From Caulobacter hibisci (GTDB taxonomy: Bacteria; Pseudomonadota; Alphaproteobacteria; Caulobacterales; Caulobacteraceae): a DNA stretch of 64,000 nt. Below, one piece after another: positions 17,865-26,951 of the stretch. The stretch is from NCBI RefSeq assembly GCF_016135805.1, contig NZ_JADWOX010000002.1, forward strand, positions 1-64,000, written 5' to 3'. The notes under the pieces were generated by a model. The model made no database searches, had not been told where the DNA came from, and worked only from the letters and a program-made list of their open reading frames with translations. A program made the position numbers and the translations under genes. How positions within the stretch are numbered: the first letter of the stretch is position 1; every line of letters begins with the position of its first letter.

Positions 17865-17878
<14 letters not shown>
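16667..17878 (+). CDS. DUF4350-domain membrane protein
   Basis: This 403-residue protein has an N-terminal membrane anchor ([23 protein letters not shown]). A periplasmic DUF4350/GATase-like domain contains [17 protein letters not shown], and a second helix near residue 270 ([20 protein letters not shown]) precedes a cytoplasmic tail. DUF4350 proteins typically sit next to MoxR ATPases. It overlaps both neighbours: four bases with DUF4129 and 14 with MoxR. Biochemical function is unknown; a role in maturation of envelope complexes is inferred from context. Confidence 0.8.
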
Positions 17879-18817
<939 letters not shown>

Positions 18818-18821
<4 letters not shown>

Positions 18822-20131
18822 TCTATCCCACGCGCCGCGCCGTCGTCGCCGTCGCCGCCGGAGTTCCGGCGGCGCTGGTGATCGGCGTGCTCGCGCCGTC
18901 AGGTTGGCTGGCTGGCCCTTTGTGGGTCGCGGTCATGCTGCTGGCCATGGTCGCCGACGCGCTGTCGGGCGGCTCGCGCTCGCGGCTGGCCCTGGACGCG
19001 CCGGAGCGGCCCTTCCTGTCGGTGGCGCGCACGGCGCCGATCGCCTTCATCGCTCGCTTCGGCAAGGGCCTGACGCCCCGCCGGGCCGAGGCGGCGCTGG
19101 ACGCCGACGACCGCCTGGGCCTGCAGCCGCGGTTCGCCCGCGCCCAGGTCGATGCGCGCGCGGCCGCCTTCGACTTTTCCCTGACCCCCGAACGGCGCGG
19201 CGAGGGCAGGCTGCATCGGCTGTGGGTGCGCTGGACCGGGCCGCTGGGCCTGGTGTGGCTGCAGAAGGCCTTCGCCCTCGACATCGACGCCCCGGTCGGG
19301 ACCGACCTGCAGAGCGTGCGCGAGGACGCCGTGCGGATGCTGGCCCGCGACGCGGTGATCGGCAGCAAGACCCAGATCGACCGGGGCGAGGGGACCGAGT
19401 TCGAGTCCCTGAAGGAATTCCAGACGGGCATGGACCCCCGGTCCATCGACTGGAAGCAGTCGGCGCGGCACCTGCACCTGCTGGCCAAGGAGTTCCGAAC
19501 CGAGCGCAACCACCATGTGATCCTGGCCATGGACAGCGGCCGGGCCATGTGCGAGCCGGTCGCCGGCGCGCCCCGGATCGACCGGGCCATCAACGCCAGC
19601 CTGCTGCTGGGCTACGCCTGCCTGCGGGCCGGCGACCGGGCGGGGTTCTACGCCTTCGACTCCGCGCCACGACTGCTGACCGGGGTGGTCGGCGGGCTCG
19701 ACGCCTTCAAGCAGTTGCAGCACGCCGCCGGCCGCATCGACTATTCGGCCGAGGAAACCAACTACACCCTGGCCCTGAACACCCTGGCGGCCAAGCTGCG
19801 CCGTCGCTCGCTGGTGGTCGTCTTCACCGACTTCACCGACCCGACCGCCGCCGAGCTGATGATCGAGGCCTCGGCGCGGCTGCTGCGGCGCCACCTGGTG
19901 CTGTTCGTGGTCATGCAGGACGAGGAGCTGGAGACCATGGCCGCCGCCGAGCCGTTCGAGCCGGCCGACGTCTCGCGGGCGGTGGTCTCCAGCGACCTGC
20001 TGCGCCAGCGCGAGGCCGTCATGGTCCGCCTGCGCCGCATGGGCGCCCACATCGTCGAGGCCCCGGCCGGGCGGATCGGTCCGGCCCTGATCAACGCCTA
20101 TGTCGAGCTCAAGCGGAGGGATCTCCTGTGA
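18818..20131 (+). CDS. DUF58-domain protein, MoxR partner
   Basis: This 437-residue protein has two N-terminal hydrophobic segments and a DUF58 core. The signature [22 protein letters not shown] is near residue 205, and a VWA-like segment ([12 protein letters not shown], then [10 protein letters not shown]) carries a probable metal-binding site. DUF58 proteins are the usual partners of MoxR ATPases. The GTG start lies inside the MoxR stop and its own stop overlaps the SpoIIM-like gene, so the operon is translationally coupled. Confidence 0.9.
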
Positions 20132-21135
20132 TCGACGTCAAGGTCGACGGACGCCTCAAGAGCCAGCGTTTCCGCCAGGAGCGCGAGGCCGACTGGCGCA
20201 GGCTGGAACGGCTGATCGACAAGGTCGAGAAGGGGGCGATGTCCAGCCTGTCCGACGAGGAGATCCTGGCCGCGCCGGTGCTCTATCGCTCGACCCTGTC
20301 GTCGCTGTCGGTGGCGCGGGCCACCTCGCTGGACCGCGGCATGATCGATTATCTCGAGACGCTGAGCGCCCGGGCCTATTTCTTCGTCTACGGCTCGCGC
20401 GAGACCCTGCGCGGCCAGCTGGGCGGCTTCTTCGCCCAGAAGTGGCCGGCGGCTGTGCGCGGCCTGTGGCGCGAGACCCTGGTCAGCGTGGCCCTGCTGG
20501 TCATCGGCGCGCTGGTGGCCGGCTGGCTCGTGGGGCAGGAGGCCGACTGGTACTACGCCTTCATGCCCAAGGAGATGGCGGGCGGCCGCGATCCGGCCGC
20601 CACCACCGAGATGCTGCGCTCGACCCTGACCGGGGCCAAGAACAGCGACGGGCTGTCGGCCTTCGCCACCTTCCTGTTCACCCACAACGCCCAGGTCGCC
20701 CTGCTGGCCTTCGCGCTCGGCTTCGCCCTGGCGGTGCCGTCGGCGGCGCTGGTGCTCTACACCGGTGCGACCCTGGGCGCGTTCCTGGCCCTGTTCATCA
20801 GCCGCGGCCTCGGCGTCGAGGCCGGCGGCTGGCTGGCGATCCACGGGGTGACCGAGCTGTTCGCCGTCAGCCTGGCGGGGGCGGCCGGCCTGCGGATCGG
20901 CTGGGCCGTGGCCTTCCCGGGCGAGAAGAGCCGGCTGGACTCGGCCGCCGCCGCCGGACAGCACGCCGCCACGGTGATGGGCGGGGTGGTGGTCATGCTG
21001 TTCTTCGCCGGCCTTCTGGAAGGTTTCGGGCGGCAGCTGATCGTCGCCACCCCAGCCCGCTATGCTGTGGCCGCAGCCAGCGCGCTGATCTGGGGCCTCT
21101 ACTTCTATGGACCGCGCCGGAGGGCGAAGACGTGA
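20128..21135 (+). CDS. SpoIIM-like (DUF95) multi-pass membrane protein
   Basis: This 335-residue protein starts at GTG 20128. A soluble N-terminal helical part (about 110 residues) is followed by several transmembrane helices. The region ATFLFTHNAQVALLAFALGF, then GATLGAFLALF, then IHGVTELFAVSLAGAAGL is the SpoIIM/DUF95 core; the conserved HG-x-x-E is present. Non-sporulating bacteria commonly carry this family in MoxR-DUF58-RDD clusters, so the name does not imply sporulation. It probably forms part of a membrane complex with the RDD protein encoded next. Confidence 0.88.
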   Translation: MIDVKVDGRLKSQRFRQEREADWRRLERLIDKVEKGAMSSLSDEEILAAPVLYRSTLSSLSVARATSLDRGMIDYLETLSARAYFFVYGSRETLRGQLGGFFAQKWPAAVRGLWRETLVSVALLVIGALVAGWLVGQEADWYYAFMPKEMAGGRDPAATTEMLRSTLTGAKNSDGLSAFATFLFTHNAQVALLAFALGFALAVPSAALVLYTGATLGAFLALFISRGLGVEAGGWLAIHGVTELFAVSLAGAAGLRIGWAVAFPGEKSRLDSAAAAGQHAATVMGGVVVMLFFAGLLEGFGRQLIVATPARYAVAAASALIWGLYFYGPRRRAKT

Positions 21136-22013
21136 GCGACGCCGCGACCGTCAAGCTGACGCGCTCGTTCGTCACGCCCGAGGGCGTCGACCTGCGGCTG
21201 CAACTGGCCGACGCCGGCCAGCGCGCCGGCGCCTTCCTGCTGGACGCAGCGATCATGATCGCCGTGCTCGTGGTCGCCTCGCTGCTGATCGGCCTGCTCG
21301 GCGTCGGCGCCCTGGCCGCGGCGGGCCTGAAGGGCGGCGAGGTGATCGCCGTCCTCTGGCTGCTGGGCTTCTTCCTGCTGCGGAACTTCTACTTCATCGG
21401 CTTCGAGCTGACGGCGGCCGCGGCCACGCCGGGCAAGCGGATCATGGGCCTGCGGGTGGCCGCGCGCGACGGGGGACGGCTACGGCCGGGCCCGATCTTC
21501 GCGCGCAACGCCATGCGCGAGCTGGAGGTGTTCCTGCCGATCGCCCTGCTGTTCTCGCCCGGCGTGGAGGGCGGCGGCGGGGTCGAGGGCTGGATGTACT
21601 TCCTCGGCCTGTCCTGGGCGGGGGTGTTCGTGTTCTTCCCGCTGTTCAACAAGGACCGCCTGCGGGCCGGCGACCTGATCGGCGGCACCTGGGTGGTCCG
21701 CGCGCCCAAGCGCAAGCTGATCCGCGACATGGCCGACGAGGGCGCCGAGCGCCTGCTGCGCTACGACTTCACCCCTGCCCAGATCGACGCCTACGGGGCC
21801 AAGGAGCTGCATGTGCTCGAGGACGTGCTGCGCCAGCGCGACCGGCGCACCATGCGGGCGGTGGCCGACCGCATCGCCGGCAAGATCGGCTGGGTCCGCG
21901 GCGCCAGCGAAGACGACTACGACTTCCTCAGCGCCTACTACGCGGCCCTGCGCAAGCGGCTGGAGGCCAGGCTGCTGATGGGCGTCCGGCGCCGCGACAA
22001 GCACGACGCCTGA
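21132..22013 (+). CDS. RDD-family membrane protein
   Basis: This 293-residue protein starts at GTG 21132. It shows the RDD pattern: LADAGQRAGAFLLDAAIMIAVLV near the start, TPGKRIMGLRVAARDGGRLR in the middle and DRLRAGDLIGGTWVV at the end of the domain. A soluble tail of about 100 residues follows. It is the last gene of the DUF4129-DUF4350-MoxR-DUF58-SpoIIM-RDD operon and runs convergently into the next gene 21 bases on. The role of RDD proteins here is unknown. Confidence 0.88.
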   Translation: MSDAATVKLTRSFVTPEGVDLRLQLADAGQRAGAFLLDAAIMIAVLVVASLLIGLLGVGALAAAGLKGGEVIAVLWLLGFFLLRNFYFIGFELTAAAATPGKRIMGLRVAARDGGRLRPGPIFARNAMRELEVFLPIALLFSPGVEGGGGVEGWMYFLGLSWAGVFVFFPLFNKDRLRAGDLIGGTWVVRAPKRKLIRDMADEGAERLLRYDFTPAQIDAYGAKELHVLEDVLRQRDRRTMRAVADRIAGKIGWVRGASEDDYDFLSAYYAALRKRLEARLLMGVRRRDKHDA

Positions 22014-22034
22014 CGTCCGGTCAGCGGCGGCGGG

Positions 22035-22820
22035 TCAGTCGAAGACCGCCGCGGTCTGGTCGGGGGCGGCCCCTTCCTTGTTCGTGCGCAGTTCGTAGTA
22101 GGTGGCCGACACGCCGGCGGCGATCACTACGCCCTGGACGCCGTTCACCAGGGCCGAGATCAGGACGAAGACCACCAGGCCGACGCTGAGCTCGGCGTTC
22201 TGCAGGGCGAAGACATTGCCGGCGACCGCGCCCAACGGCGTGCCGATGGCTTGGATGATCAAGCTCAGAATGATGGACGCGATGAAGTAGACGACGAACA
22301 GGCCGAAGATCGGCCAGCGGCTGCCGCGGGTCAGGTCGCGACTGCGCCCCAGGCTGGCGAACACGCCCTTCTTCTCGACCACCAGCGTCGGCGCCGCCAC
22401 GGTCCACATCACGCTCAGGATGATCCCCGGCACGACCAGCAGCAGCATGCCCAGCCAGATGCCCAGAGTGGCGATGATGGCCAGGCCGATCAGCGGCAGC
22501 AGGAAGCGCAGGCCGCTCGACGCCGCCTCGCGGGGGGCGACCGGGGCCCCGTTCAGCGTGCCGACCGCGGCGCGCACCACCACGCCCTGCAACGCGAAGC
22601 TGCCCAGGCCGGAGATGATCGCGCCAATGACGATCCCGGCCGGGGCCACTGTGCCGCCGGAGGCGATCAGGCCCGACAGCGTGCCCACGAGCGAGGGCGC
22701 GGTCACCAGCAACAGCGCCCCGCCGCCGAACAGGCCGATGTTGTCGACGATCACCTTGAAGGTGTTCTGTATCACCCGCCCGAAGTCGAACCGACCTCCG
22801 GCGCTGTCTTGGTCCGCCAT
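22035..22820 (-). CDS. Multi-pass membrane protein, YciC/glycerophosphodiesterase-membrane-domain-like
   Basis: This protein of about 261 residues starts at the ATG at 22820, preceded by AGGGGG. It begins FDFGRVIQNTFKVIVDNIGLFG and has about six hydrophobic segments. LLVVPGIILSVMWTVAAPTLVVEKKG and LGRSRDLTRGSRWPIFGL are typical of the YciC/GPDPase membrane-domain superfamily. No catalytic domain is attached. It is a single gene with unknown function, perhaps in membrane organisation or lipid handling. Confidence 0.65.
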   Translation of the reverse strand: MADQDSAGGRFDFGRVIQNTFKVIVDNIGLFGGGALLLVTAPSLVGTLSGLIASGGTVAPAGIVIGAIISGLGSFALQGVVVRAAVGTLNGAPVAPREAASSGLRFLLPLIGLAIIATLGIWLGMLLLVVPGIILSVMWTVAAPTLVVEKKGVFASLGRSRDLTRGSRWPIFGLFVVYFIASIILSLIIQAIGTPLGAVAGNVFALQNAELSVGLVVFVLISALVNGVQGVVIAAGVSATYYELRTNKEGAAPDQTAAVFD

Positions 22821-22895
22821 GTCGTGAATACCCCCTGTAAGCTGAAACAACGCGCTCAAGCTTAGAGGGCGTCGAGGCGCTTACAATCTCCAATT

Positions 22896-23600
22896 TTACG
22901 CGGCCACGCGGCCGTCGTCGTCGAGATCGACGCCCAGTCGCGCCCGCAGTTCGCGGGCGCCTTCCGGCGTCAGGCGCACGGCGCGGCCTTGCGGCGCCTG
23001 GGCCAGCCAGCCGCGCGCGGTCATGGCGTCGAGCAGCTTCACGCCCAATGGCCCCGCCAGGTGGTGGCGACGCTCGGTCCAGTCCAGGCACTGGCGGGCG
23101 ACGCCGCGCGGGGAGGCGAGGGCGGCGACCTCGACGCCCAGCTCGGCGAACCAGGCCGTTCCGGCTTCGGTTACCGCATAGAGCTTGCCGTCCGCAGGCC
23201 GCAGCAGATCCTGTTCCTCCAGCGCCTGGGCGACCTTCACCCCCAGCCGTCCCGCCAGGTGGCCGTAGCAGCAGCGGGCCTCCCGCAGGGCGCGGGCCTT
23301 TGGCGAGCGCGGGATCTCCAGCGAGCGCACCGGCGCGGCGATGGCCGACAGGGCCTCGATGGCGTGCGCCACCTCGGCCGAGGCCAGGCGATAATAGCGG
23401 TGCCGGCCCTCGCGCTCGACCGCCAGCAGGCCGCCCTCGACCAGCTTCGACAGGTGATTGCTGGCCGCCTGGGCGCTGACCCCGGCCGCCCAGGCCAGGG
23501 CGCCGGCCGGCTGAGCGCGCCCGTCCTGCAGGGCCTGCAGCATGGCGGCGCGGACCGGGTCGCCGATCAGGGCGGCGGGGGTGGCGATATTGGCGTCCAT
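22896..23600 (-). CDS. ArsR-family transcriptional regulator
   Basis: This 234-residue protein has an N-terminal ArsR-type winged helix (IGDPVRAAMLQALQDGRAQPAGALAWAA; AASNHLSKLVEGGLLAVEREGRHRYYRL). A C-terminal region of about 130 residues shares the extended layout of regulators linked to efflux genes, with a Cys pair in ARCCYGHLAGRLG. It is divergent from the MFS exporter gene, 72 bases away. Repression of that exporter and of itself is the natural inference. No obvious palindrome was located in the short intergenic region. Confidence 0.85.
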   Translation of the reverse strand: MDANIATPAALIGDPVRAAMLQALQDGRAQPAGALAWAAGVSAQAASNHLSKLVEGGLLAVEREGRHRYYRLASAEVAHAIEALSAIAAPVRSLEIPRSPKARALREARCCYGHLAGRLGVKVAQALEEQDLLRPADGKLYAVTEAGTAWFAELGVEVAALASPRGVARQCLDWTERRHHLAGPLGVKLLDAMTARGWLAQAPQGRAVRLTPEGARELRARLGVDLDDDGRVAA

Positions 23601-23672
23601 GGCCTCACTCTAGACCCATCGCCGGCCCGATTGTTCATCGTTGCGTGTAGCATTGGGCGTCCCGATCGGCGC

Positions 23673-25040
23673 ATGACGAGGCCCATGAGCATCGAGTCCT
23701 CCCGCCTGCCTTGGATCACGGCCGCCGCCAGCTTCGGCTTCCTGGTCACCCAGCTGGACGTGACCATCGTCAATGTCGCCCTCGACGCCATCGGCGATGG
23801 TTTCGGCGCGCCGACCGCCCAGCTGCAATGGGTGGTCGACGCCTATGTCCTGGCCCTGGCGGCCATGCTGCTGTCGGCCGGCGCGATCGGCGACCGGGTC
23901 GGACCCCGGCGGGCGTTCCTGGCGGGGCTGGTGCTGTTCGGCCTAGCCTCGGCCGCCTGCGGTTTCGCGACCAGTCCGCTGGCCCTGATCCTGGCCCGTG
24001 CGGCCCAGGGGGCGGCCGGGGCGCTGCTGATCCCGCCGTCCCTGGCCCTGATCGCCCGCGCCGCCCATGGCGACGACCGCCGTCGCGCGGCCGCGGTGGG
24101 CTGGTGGACCGCCGCCGGCGGCGTCTCGATCGCCGCCGGACCGGTGCTGGGCGGCCTGCTGGTCGAGAGCCTGGGCTGGCGCTGGGTGTTCTTCGTCAAC
24201 CTGCCGCTCTGCGCGATCGGCGCCGTCCTGACCCTGCTGGTCGCGCGGGAGGCGCCGGCCAAGCCCAAGGTCCCGTTCGACCTCGTCGGCCAGGCCCTGG
24301 CCGCCGCCGCCGTCACCCTGCTGGTCGGCGGGCTGATCGAGGGCGGCCATCGCGGCTGGAGCGGCGCGCCGCTGGCGGCCCTGGTCGCGGGCCTGGTCCT
24401 GGCGGTCGGCTTCGTGCTGTTCGAGCGCCGGGCCCCCCATCCCGCCATGCCGCTTTCCGTCTTTCGCCGCCGTCCGGCCTGGAGCGCGGTGGTGGTCGGC
24501 TCGGCCCTGAACTTCACCTATTACGGCCTGATCTTCGTGCTCGGCCTCTACATGCTGCGCGTCCTGCACTGGGCGCCGGCCAAGGCGGGCCTGGCCTTCC
24601 TGCCCCTGACGGCGACCTTCATCGTCTCCAATCTGCTGAGCGGATCCCTGGTCGGCCGCTTCGGGGCCAAGGTCGTGACCAGCGGCGGCGTGCTGGTCGC
24701 CGCCTGCGGCTACGCCCTGACCGCGCGGCTGGGGGCGGGCAGCGATCTGCTGGACATGCTGCCGGGCTTCGCCCTGATCCCCGGCGGCATGGGCCTGGCC
24801 ATCCCGGCCCTGACCAGCGGTCTGCTGGCCAGCGTCGACCGCCACGACGCCGGCGCGGCCTCGGGCGTGCTCAACGCCTGCCGCCAGGTCGGCGGCGCCG
24901 CAGGTGTGGCGATCTTCGGGGCGCTGGCGGGGGCGGGCATGGTCACGGGCCTGCGGACCTCGGCGGTGGTCGCGGCGGTGATGCTGGCCGGCGCGGCCGC
25001 GGTGCTGCTGGCCCCGGCGCGGAAGGCTTCAGACCGCTAG
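23673..25040 (+). CDS. MFS drug efflux transporter, DHA2 (EmrB/QacA) family
   Basis: This 455-residue protein (451 if the ATG at 23685 is used) has about 14 transmembrane segments. It carries the family motifs LDVTIVNVALDAIG (motif D1), LLSAGAIGDRVGPRRAFLAG (motif A) and the motif C-like AAGGVSIAAGPVLGGLL. Such proton-coupled pumps export hydrophobic drugs or dyes. The divergent ArsR regulator probably controls it. The downstream 400 bases are non-coding and filled with inverted repeats. Confidence 0.92.
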   Translation: MTRPMSIESSRLPWITAAASFGFLVTQLDVTIVNVALDAIGDGFGAPTAQLQWVVDAYVLALAAMLLSAGAIGDRVGPRRAFLAGLVLFGLASAACGFATSPLALILARAAQGAAGALLIPPSLALIARAAHGDDRRRAAAVGWWTAAGGVSIAAGPVLGGLLVESLGWRWVFFVNLPLCAIGAVLTLLVAREAPAKPKVPFDLVGQALAAAAVTLLVGGLIEGGHRGWSGAPLAALVAGLVLAVGFVLFERRAPHPAMPLSVFRRRPAWSAVVVGSALNFTYYGLIFVLGLYMLRVLHWAPAKAGLAFLPLTATFIVSNLLSGSLVGRFGAKVVTSGGVLVAACGYALTARLGAGSDLLDMLPGFALIPGGMGLAIPALTSGLLASVDRHDAGAASGVLNACRQVGGAAGVAIFGALAGAGMVTGLRTSAVVAAVMLAGAAAVLLAPARKASDR

Positions 25041-25113
25041 TCTCGGATGCTCTCCCTCTTAGACAGGGGTTGAAGAGGGCAGCTCATCACTCATTGCGGA
25101 CGTCGGGGGCGAG

Positions 25114-25300
25114 AACCCTCTCTCTTAGAGAGAGGGAGGGGCCCATCGCGCAGCGATGGGAGGGTGAGTGGTTACACCTTCAGCCGGCGTGCCGGCACAT
25201 CGCCTGCAACAGCGCCAAGATCGTCCAGGGGCTTCGCCTACCCTCTCACCCTCCCACGCCTTGCGGCGCGGGCCCCTCCCTCTCTCCATGAAGAGAGGGG
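25114..25300. repeat. Intergenic inverted-repeat cassette
   Basis: The stretch 25041-25464 holds no gene. 25114-25171 (CCCTCTCTCTTAGAGAGAGG then GGGGCCCATCGCGCAGCGATGGGAGGGTGAG-like sequence) is mirrored at 25240-25300 in opposite orientation. Each half is itself a hairpin. The same family recurs at 51586, 62366 and 63097. These are probably bidirectional terminators or REP-type elements. Confidence 0.75.
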
Positions 25301-25464
25301 TCGAAACCGCTTTCAAGGCGTGTGGTCGCGAACAAGCTCTGAGCCGAGGTCCATTATATGAAGTTGGCCGTCCTGGTTTCGACTTCGGCACAAGCGCCTG
25401 GGGTGATAAGCGCCACCAAGCACGCGCGTCCATTCTGGGCGATGAGCGGCGTCTTGGGGGCGAC

Positions 25465-26529
25465 ATGAGGGTATTGGGTTTCGCTGCGGCGTTGCTGCTG
25501 TCCTGGGGCGTCGTCGGGGAGGCCCGCGCGACGGAGCTTAGCCCAGCATGTCGAACGCGGGGCCAGCCCATCAACGAGTCCGGCTTCATCACCCTTGGCG
25601 GTATCAAGCAGTGGGTGACGGTCGAGGGACACGACTGCGCCAATCCGGTGGTGCTGATCGTCCACGGCGGTCCCGGTAACCCGAACACCCCTTTCGCCCA
25701 CGCCCTGTTCGGCGAGTGGGCAAAGGACTTCACCGTCGTCCAGTGGGACCAGCGAGGTTCGGGCAAGACCTATGGGGCCAACAAGCCGGCCGAAGACGAG
25801 GCTTTGACCCTCCAGCGCCTGACGGCCGATGGCGTCGAGATGGCCCGCTATGCGACCCATCGCTTCGGCAAGCGCAAGGTCATCATCATGGGCGGCTCCT
25901 GGGGCTCGGCACTGGCGGTCAACATCGCCATGGCGGAGCCGGACCTATTCAGCGCCTATGTCGGCACGGCCCAGCTTGTTAACTACCAACTGGACATGGC
26001 GGCGAGCTACGCCAAGACCCTTGGTCTGGCGCGAGCCGCCGGCGACACGGAGTCGATTGGCAAGCTGGAGGGTCTCGGCGCCCCGCCGTGGACCAATCCC
26101 CGTGCTTTCGGGATCCTGCGCCGCATCACCCGCAAGTACGAGGCTCTGGCGACCGACGCACCGCCCAAGGGTTGGTTCACGTTCGGCCCCGGCTACGACA
26201 CCCCGGCTTACGAGGCCGACTACACCGCCGGCGAGGATTATTCCTTCCTGAACTTCGTCGGCCTCGCCGGCGACGGCATGGGGCCGAAGATCGACTTGCG
26301 CAGGCTGGGAACGGCGTTCGCCATGCCAGTCTACATGCTGCAGGGCGAGGCGGATCTGGTGACCCCTTCGGAGGTTTCTAAAGCGTATTTCGACGATCTG
26401 ACCGCGCCGAAGAAGGTGTTCGTGCCGCTCGCCCGTACGGGGCACGACCCCAACCAGACGATGATCGACGCACAACTCGCCGCTCTGGAGCAAGTTCGCG
26501 GCGAGGCGATGGCGAAGGACAGACCGTGA
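25465..26529 (+). CDS. Secreted alpha/beta hydrolase, peptidase S33 (proline iminopeptidase-like)
   Basis: This 354-residue protein starts at the ATG at 25465 with a signal peptide ending near GEARA. HGGPGNPN is the S33-type oxyanion motif, WDQRGSGKT follows, and GGSWGSALA carries the nucleophile Ser. The final GHDPNQ probably carries the catalytic His, and a lid domain lies between. Family members cleave N-terminal proline or other small substrates. A periplasmic location is predicted. The frame is open upstream, but the extension crosses the repeat cassette and is not coding. Confidence 0.85.
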   Translation: MRVLGFAAALLLSWGVVGEARATELSPACRTRGQPINESGFITLGGIKQWVTVEGHDCANPVVLIVHGGPGNPNTPFAHALFGEWAKDFTVVQWDQRGSGKTYGANKPAEDEALTLQRLTADGVEMARYATHRFGKRKVIIMGGSWGSALAVNIAMAEPDLFSAYVGTAQLVNYQLDMAASYAKTLGLARAAGDTESIGKLEGLGAPPWTNPRAFGILRRITRKYEALATDAPPKGWFTFGPGYDTPAYEADYTAGEDYSFLNFVGLAGDGMGPKIDLRRLGTAFAMPVYMLQGEADLVTPSEVSKAYFDDLTAPKKVFVPLARTGHDPNQTMIDAQLAALEQVRGEAMAKDRP

Positions 26530-26575
26530 GGCGCTCAGCTGCGCAGCGGCGCCGTCTCGCCCCAGAGGGCAGCGA

Positions 26576-26899
26576 TCATGACGCCGCCGCGTAGTCGTAC
26601 TTGAGGTCGAAGGCCCCGTCGGACTTCAGCGAGAACACCGCCTTCGACCACGGCTCGTGGGCGCTGGAGGCGGTGATGCGGTGCAGGTTGCGCAGCGCCT
26701 TCGAGACCGAATAGTCCAGCTTGCGCACGTCGAGGTCGTCGACCTCGCCGCCGGCCTTGGTGTAGTCGCCGGTCAGCCCCACCGAGCCGTCGATCACGTC
26801 GACATGCAGGCGAATCTCCGACCAGGGCTCGGCCACGGTGTCGGCCAGGGCCTGGCCGACGTGGCGGTAGATGCCTTCCGGAGTGTCGATGTCGGCCAT
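26576..26899 (-). CDS. YezG/DUF600-type immunity protein
   Basis: This 107-residue acidic protein has the YezG layout: WSEIRLHVDVIDGSVGLTGDY in the middle and EPWSKAVFSLKSDGAFDLKYDY at the end. In Bacillus, YezG neutralises the LXG nuclease toxin YeeF. Here it directly follows, on the same strand, a gene with the same type of nuclease domain, separated by 39 bases. GGAGG lies 6 bases before its ATG. It is therefore very likely the cognate immunity protein that protects the producer from the toxin. Confidence 0.8.
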   Translation of the reverse strand: MADIDTPEGIYRHVGQALADTVAEPWSEIRLHVDVIDGSVGLTGDYTKAGGEVDDLDVRKLDYSVSKALRNLHRITASSAHEPWSKAVFSLKSDGAFDLKYDYAAAS

Positions 26900-26915
26900 G
26901 GAAATCCTCCGCCGC

Positions 26916-26951
26916 CCAATCTAGTCGTTGAAGCCAATCTAGTCGTTGAAG
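26916..26951 (-). repeat. Exact 18-bp tandem duplication across the toxin stop codon
   Basis: The 18 bases at 26916-26933 and 26934-26951 are identical and directly adjacent. On the minus strand each copy reads CTTCAACGACTAGATTGG, which includes the last codons and stop of the toxin gene. The toxin ends in the first copy read, so the second copy lies untranslated between toxin and immunity genes and lengthens their spacing. Confidence 0.9.

Noticed and set aside
25114..25300. Possible CRISPR or tRNA cluster in the repeat-rich intergenic regions
   Set aside because: The repeats are inverted hairpin pairs without regular spacers, and none folds as a cloverleaf.
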